A DNA stretch of 64,000 nucleotides from Palsa-89 sp963824345 (lineage in GTDB: Bacteria; Acidobacteriota; Terriglobia; Bryobacterales; Bryobacteraceae). This document shows positions 60,013 to 64,000 of this stretch, one piece after another. The translations under genes and the position numbers were made by a program. Position 1 is the stretch's first letter, and every line of letters starts with the position of its first letter. The notes beneath the pieces were generated by a model, which saw only the letters and a program-made list of their open reading frames with translations, did no database searches and had not been told where the DNA came from. The stretch is from NCBI GenBank assembly GCA_963824345.1, contig CAWGOZ010000004.1:1-64000 (forward strand), in the 5' to 3' direction.

Positions 60013-60434
60013 TCCACGATTTTTCCAGGCGCACCCGATTTCAAAGCGGCGCGGAGATCGGCTGACAGCGGCAACTTCGTGAGGGTCTTGGAATCCACAT
60101 TCACGTACACGGTTTCCGCCTTGCAAATGACTGGCTCCCGTCCGGCAATGCGGAATTCCGTGACCACCGTGAACGACGTGTTGCCCAGATGCGTGGTGTA
60201 GATGGAGAGTTCGATTACTTGATCGAAACGGGCCGGCGCTTTCCACTCCAGCGTCAGCTTGACCAATTGATAGTCGAAGGCGCCGCAGGCCAGCGCTTCG
60301 CCAAATCCGAGGGCGTGAAAGAATTCGACGCTGCCGATGTCGACATAGTCGGCCCAGCGAGGATTGAACACCACGCGCTGGGCGTCGCAGTCCCCGTAGC
60401 GTATGCGCAGATAGTAGCGGAATGGATTGCTCAT
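59976..60434 (-). CDS. Acyl-CoA thioesterase (4HBT, YbgC-like)
   Basis: A 152-residue hotdog-fold protein: YYLRIRYGDCDAQRVVFNPR with the catalytic Asp, WADYVDIGSVEFFHALGFG, then a final LGNTSFTVVTEFRIAGREPV. It hydrolyses acyl-CoA esters in the cytoplasm. The C-terminal end is extended by about 20 residues. Confidence 0.88.
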   Translation of the reverse strand: MSNPFRYYLRIRYGDCDAQRVVFNPRWADYVDIGSVEFFHALGFGEALACGAFDYQLVKLTLEWKAPARFDQVIELSIYTTHLGNTSFTVVTEFRIAGREPVICKAETVYVNVDSKTLTKLPLSADLRAALKSGAPGKIVDHASRATPAAAS

Positions 60435-60462
60435 GGTATCCAGGATATGCGGAACCGCTCAA

Positions 60463-62397
60463 TTACTGATTCGGGTTCGAAGGAGGCGCAGAGCGTGTGA
60501 CCCGGCCGGCTTTCGCCTCCACCACAGATACGTGGTTCGATTCCAATATCGTTCCCAGGGTTTCGTCCAACGCGATTCGCGCGTTGTTCCAGCTGACTAT
60601 GGCGGCGATCTCGGTATCCTGCGCCGCGGTTAAGTCTCGCCGCTGTTCGTTCACGTTATAGGTCGTTGATTTTCCCACCGCGTATGCCTGCTGTTCAGAG
60701 TCGAGCAGTTGTTGCGCCAGGATCCGATTCTTGACAGCGGCGTCATAGCGGGCTCGGGCCTGTTGCAGCATCACGACGGAATTCATCAGGTCAACCTGTA
60801 CCCGGCCGATGTCCTTCTGGTTCGCGAGCTGGCTCTGGCGAAGAGAAAGCTGATCCACTCCATAATCTGCCTGCGCCTGCCGGTTGAAAATCGGGACGTG
60901 AAGAGAGGCTCCGACTTTATCCGCCGGAAAATCCCTCCGGAACACTTGGCCGAGAGCGGTGCCGCTGCCGCCGCCGAAGAAAGCATCGGCTGTTTCAGGG
61001 AGCTTGTGGATGATGATACTTCTGCGTGTTCCCGCAAGGCCACCTTCAGCTTGGCCGCCGGACACTTGCAGGTCGGGAAGTAATCCGTTCTTGGTCCCCA
61101 CGGCCAACACTTCAGCGGCCTCGATCTCCGCCTTTTCCACGGCCAGGTCGGCTCGATTGGCCAGCGCTTGCTGAAGCATGGTCTGCATGGACGGGAGATT
61201 GTCGGTTGCAGGCAGGACGATGTGATCGATGGGCAGGATTCGAACATCCCTCAGCGCGGGATCCGCGGAACCAGTCCGGCTGAGCAGATTCTTGAACTGT
61301 ATTTCTTGCTGCTGCAGAGCGGTTTCGGACATCAGCAGGTCCCGCTCAGCGGCGGCCAATTGCGCTTCCGCAAAGGTCACATCCAGAGGCGTTAGCGATC
61401 CCACCTGCAGCTGTTTTTTGTTGTCCTCGAAAAGTGCCTGCGCCAGTTCCAAGGCGCTCTGTTTCGCTTTGACATCTTCGTAATCGGCAACCAGGCCGTA
61501 GTAGGAGTACAACGTCTGCGTGACCGCATTGATGAGCTGCAATTTGAAAATCAGATCCGAAATTCGCACATTGATCCTGGCTGCGTTGATATAGCGCGCA
61601 TTCACAGCCACTCCGAAACCGCGCAAAAGGCTGTGCTGGAAGGAAAACGACAGGTTCGGAGCCACGCTGGGATTGACGATATCGGTGGGCGAGTTCTCGC
61701 TCAAATAGTGGCCGCTGTAGGTCACTGAAATACTCCCGCCACTCAAGAAGCCCTGCTGCAGAACGCCCGTTGAGACGTGTGTGGTGGAGACCAGCGTCGG
61801 AGCTTGGCTCAGTGTGTCGTTGGACTGCGGTTGGGACAAGTGGCTGAGCACGGTGGATTCCTGGAACACTGGATCGGTGCTCTGGGCGATTGGGCCGATT
61901 GTCGATAGGGTTGCGTTGGAACTCCGGCTGGCGGCGGAGCTGGATTGGGTTGGTGTGGATGTGGCGACACCAGCGGCTGCCTCGCTTCCAGACACGCCTT
62001 GGCCCGGGGCCGTTGCGCCCACCAAGGAAGCGGGGGTCAGAGAGGCCGGCGATGTTTGGCCAGCTTCGGCGCGCTGCAGCTGCCAGACCGCGGCGAGCGG
62101 GCCGTAACGCGACACTTCGATGTCGATGTCGTTCTCCAGCACCAGCGCGATAGCATCCTGCACCGTTAAGTACAAGGCGCCGGCGCGAATCAAATCTTTC
62201 AGCCCGGTAGAATTGTCGAGCCGGATGGGCGGCACTTGCGGAGCGAGATAAGGCCGCCACCAGACTGGAGCGTCAGGCTTCACCGGATCGATACCGGGTG
62301 ATTGTCCCCGGGCGCCGGACATCCAGATGACGCAGCATAATCCAACGGTGAGGGCTTGCCGCAGCGCGCCAGAAACTCGGCCGGCGCGGGCGGTCAT
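60463..62397 (-). CDS. TolC-like outer membrane efflux protein (copy 1)
   Basis: A 644-residue outer membrane protein. After an N-terminal signal-type stretch it has a low-complexity Ser/Ala/Thr region (about 120-190), then the OEP domain, with paired heptad regions: ALELAQALFEDNKKQLQVGS, LTPLDVTFAEAQLAAAERDL, and the second half VGASLHVPIFNRQAQADYGV. TolC proteins form the exit duct of RND or ABC pumps. The start overlaps the stop of its paralogue by four bases. Confidence 0.85.
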   Translation of the reverse strand: MTARAGRVSGALRQALTVGLCCVIWMSGARGQSPGIDPVKPDAPVWWRPYLAPQVPPIRLDNSTGLKDLIRAGALYLTVQDAIALVLENDIDIEVSRYGPLAAVWQLQRAEAGQTSPASLTPASLVGATAPGQGVSGSEAAAGVATSTPTQSSSAASRSSNATLSTIGPIAQSTDPVFQESTVLSHLSQPQSNDTLSQAPTLVSTTHVSTGVLQQGFLSGGSISVTYSGHYLSENSPTDIVNPSVAPNLSFSFQHSLLRGFGVAVNARYINAARINVRISDLIFKLQLINAVTQTLYSYYGLVADYEDVKAKQSALELAQALFEDNKKQLQVGSLTPLDVTFAEAQLAAAERDLLMSETALQQQEIQFKNLLSRTGSADPALRDVRILPIDHIVLPATDNLPSMQTMLQQALANRADLAVEKAEIEAAEVLAVGTKNGLLPDLQVSGGQAEGGLAGTRRSIIIHKLPETADAFFGGGSGTALGQVFRRDFPADKVGASLHVPIFNRQAQADYGVDQLSLRQSQLANQKDIGRVQVDLMNSVVMLQQARARYDAAVKNRILAQQLLDSEQQAYAVGKSTTYNVNEQRRDLTAAQDTEIAAIVSWNNARIALDETLGTILESNHVSVVEAKAGRVTRSAPPSNPNQ

Positions 62398-64000
62398 CGC
62401 TCTTCTCCGGTTCGCAAGTCGGGTGGAAGCGAAGACGGCCGCGACACGTGTCCCGACTGGGCTTCCTCGATCGAGACATGGTTGGTCACGAGAGTTCTGC
62501 CCAAGGCCAGATCCAATGCGATCCGCGCGTGGGTATAACTCGCCATTGCTTCCGTAACCAGGCTGCCCGCGGCCGCCAAGTCGCGCTGATCCTGCATCAC
62601 TTGATAAGGGGTGCCCGCTCGTACCGTAACCTTCTTCAGATCCCCTTCCAAGGTCTGTTGTTCGAGCACGCGGGCTTTTAGAGCCGCGTCATAGCGGGCG
62701 CGAGCCTGCTGTAATCCGATCACTGCGTTGTTCACGTCCACTCGAACCTGATTGATGCTCTTCTGCAGGCTCAATTCGTTCTGCCGGAGTTCCAGCAGGC
62801 TGGCGACGTAATCGGCCTGCGCGGCGCGGTTGCGAATCGCGATGTTCAGACTAAAACCCGCGGCGTAATTCGGGAAATTTCGCCGCGCGATCTGCGCCAG
62901 CAGATTTCCGTAGCCGCCGGTATTGTAGTCCCCCACTCTATCCTTGACGCCGAGCGCTGTCAGTTCTCCGGTCAAGCCGTTGTTTGCCACCTCGGCGAAC
63001 GCCTGCAAGGTGGGCTTCAAGGAATTCTTGATTCCCACGAGATTCTGTTTGTTGCTGTCCAGGTTGATGCGGGCTTCCGTGATTTCAACCCGATTGTCGA
63101 TGGCCTCGCGGACCAGCTCCTCGGTGGCCCGCAAGGGCTCGTTGTCGGGAGCAGCGATCGAATCGAGCGGAACGATATGCGCGTCCGCCAGCGTGCTGCT
63201 GGCGACGCCGTTACGGCTCAGCGCGTTCTTCAGAATAATCTCCTGCTGCAGCAGGTTGGTCTGCGATACGACCAAATCCTGCTGGCCGGAATAAAACTGC
63301 GCCTCGGCGCGTGTTACTTCAATCTCCGGTAGCGCGCCGATGCTCACCTGTTTCTTGTTGTCATCGAGCAGCAGCTGCGCGGTTTCCACTTCCTGCTTGC
63401 GCGCCAGAAGATCGTCGTGCAAGCTAACCAGGTCCCAGTACAGGTTCAAAGCCGCCGCCACCGTAACGATCACCTGCATCTTGAATTGGAGGTCGGTGAT
63501 CTTCAGGTTGTTCTTCTGCACCCGGATATTGCGATCGTTGACCGCCGGTCCAAAACCTTGCAGGAGATTCTGCGTCAATTGCAGATCCAAGCCGCCGATG
63601 ATGTAGGGATTAAAATCGTAATCCGGGCTGTTTACCTTGCTGTACTGGCTGGTGTAACTCAATTGGCCGCTCAATCCGAAGTCCCAGTTCTGCGTATAGG
63701 AGCCTTGATAGCTTCTGCTTTGCTGCACGAGCGAGGTTGTTCCGATCAGAAAGGTATTACTCTCCGGCGTTGTGGAGTGCGCGAAAGCGGCGGAGGCGGA
63801 GAACGTGGGATCGAACGATGGAATGGCCGGACCAAGCTCGGCGACGATCCCGCCTCCCGAACTGACGCCCGAGCCGCCCGAGCTGCCGCTGGTGCTGGAG
63901 GAACCGCCCAGGCCTGAACTGCCGCCGGCGCCGAAGGAACTCCCGCCCGGCGAACCGGAGCCGCCACCAGCCATGGAGCCGCCGCCCAGCGAGCCGAAGC
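62394..64000 (-). CDS. TolC-like outer membrane efflux protein (copy 2), 5' end outside the window
   Basis: At least 526 residues; the reading frame is open to the window edge, so the N-terminus is missing. The visible start is a Gly/Ser-rich segment (about 40 residues) followed by an OEP domain: NFGLSG-type beta strands, AQLLLDDNKKQVSIGALPEI, and VTRAEAQFYSGQQDLVVSQ, then LNIAIRNRAAQADYVASLLE. It is paralogous to the next gene downstream. The pump partner would be outside the window. Confidence 0.85.
   Translation of the reverse strand, partial: FGSLGGGSMAGGGSGSPGGSSFGAGGSSGLGGSSSTSGSSGGSGVSSGGGIVAELGPAIPSFDPTFSASAAFAHSTTPESNTFLIGTTSLVQQSRSYQGSYTQNWDFGLSGQLSYTSQYSKVNSPDYDFNPYIIGGLDLQLTQNLLQGFGPAVNDRNIRVQKNNLKITDLQFKMQVIVTVAAALNLYWDLVSLHDDLLARKQEVETAQLLLDDNKKQVSIGALPEIEVTRAEAQFYSGQQDLVVSQTNLLQQEIILKNALSRNGVASSTLADAHIVPLDSIAAPDNEPLRATEELVREAIDNRVEITEARINLDSNKQNLVGIKNSLKPTLQAFAEVANNGLTGELTALGVKDRVGDYNTGGYGNLLAQIARRNFPNYAAGFSLNIAIRNRAAQADYVASLLELRQNELSLQKSINQVRVDVNNAVIGLQQARARYDAALKARVLEQQTLEGDLKKVTVRAGTPYQVMQDQRDLAAAGSLVTEAMASYTHARIALDLALGRTLVTNHVSIEEAQSGHVSRPSSLPPDLRTGEER

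Overview
The window looks like a stretch of chromosome from a high-GC acidobacterium close to Bryobacterales/Candidatus Solibacter. The strongest pointer is the secreted protein at 710-2839, whose C-terminal half matches the Solibacter-type C-terminal domain (TIGR03437-like). DUF6152 and DUF6644 proteins, small secreted c-type cytochromes, an HpnI/HpnJ hopanoid locus and many GTG/TTG starts fit the same lineage. The lineage is inferred from protein families only.

Layout. 72-3613: a frame-broken RRM protein, the Solibacter-type secreted protein, and a bactofilin/HTH gene pair. 3850-5340: an IS3-family element whose right end carries an exact 50-bp tandem duplication. 5363-7461: membrane anchor, winged-helix-like regulator and cytochrome c'. 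7551-11891: DUF6152, HupE/UreJ, a second membrane anchor and a Co/Ni ECF transporter (CbiM-CbiQ-CbiO with a His-rich tail). 11911-16586: methyltransferase, ECF sigma/anti-sigma pair, carboxylesterase, DinB-like protein. 16622-20144: a HEPN-type locus, SDR, two DUF6644 proteins and a two-heme cytochrome. 20107-28114: a minus-strand one-carbon operon (homocysteine methyltransferase/MTHFR, MetH, formate-THF ligase, cyclohydrolase-type protein). 29202-29815: a MazF-type toxin-antitoxin locus. 30312-34271: a second methyl-transfer operon (MetF fused to a MetV-like domain, core MetE-like protein, methyltransferase-like protein).

Two small islets are anchored in tRNA genes. One of about 2.6 kb lies between 48-bp direct repeats of the tRNA-Arg(ACG) 3' part (35632-38301). 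One of about 2.35 kb lies between 39-bp direct repeats of the tRNA-Cys(GCA) 3' part (51278-53631). Neither contains a recognisable integrase. The Arg islet carries a DUF433/DUF5615 toxin-antitoxin pair and a compact operon of two 91-residue sigma-region-4-like proteins followed by a TIR-like nucleotide-binding protein with a C-terminal Fis-type helix-turn-helix. The Cys islet carries a two-helix membrane protein, a possible PD-(D/E)XK-like nuclease and a secreted protein.

38341-41705 is a hopanoid head-group cluster (HpnI, two SMR/EamA-like membrane proteins, HpnJ). 41837-47534 holds secreted, glycine-zipper and nuclease-like proteins of unknown role. 47555-51249 has YggS, a glycosyltransferase and a CocE-type hydrolase. 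53748-54508 is a HigBA-type locus. 54533-60434 includes a Gfo/Idh/MocA oxidoreductase, a monoheme cytochrome beside a Tat-exported TPP enzyme, an aldo/keto reductase and a thioesterase. 60463-64000 holds two TolC-like proteins, the second cut by the window edge.

Six genes (RRM, HEPN, HigB-like, the TIR protein and both small HTH proteins) are each interrupted by a frame break of the same sign. Adding one base to each restores a whole number of codons and a family-like protein. They may be decaying genes or uncorrected single-base deletions in the assembly.
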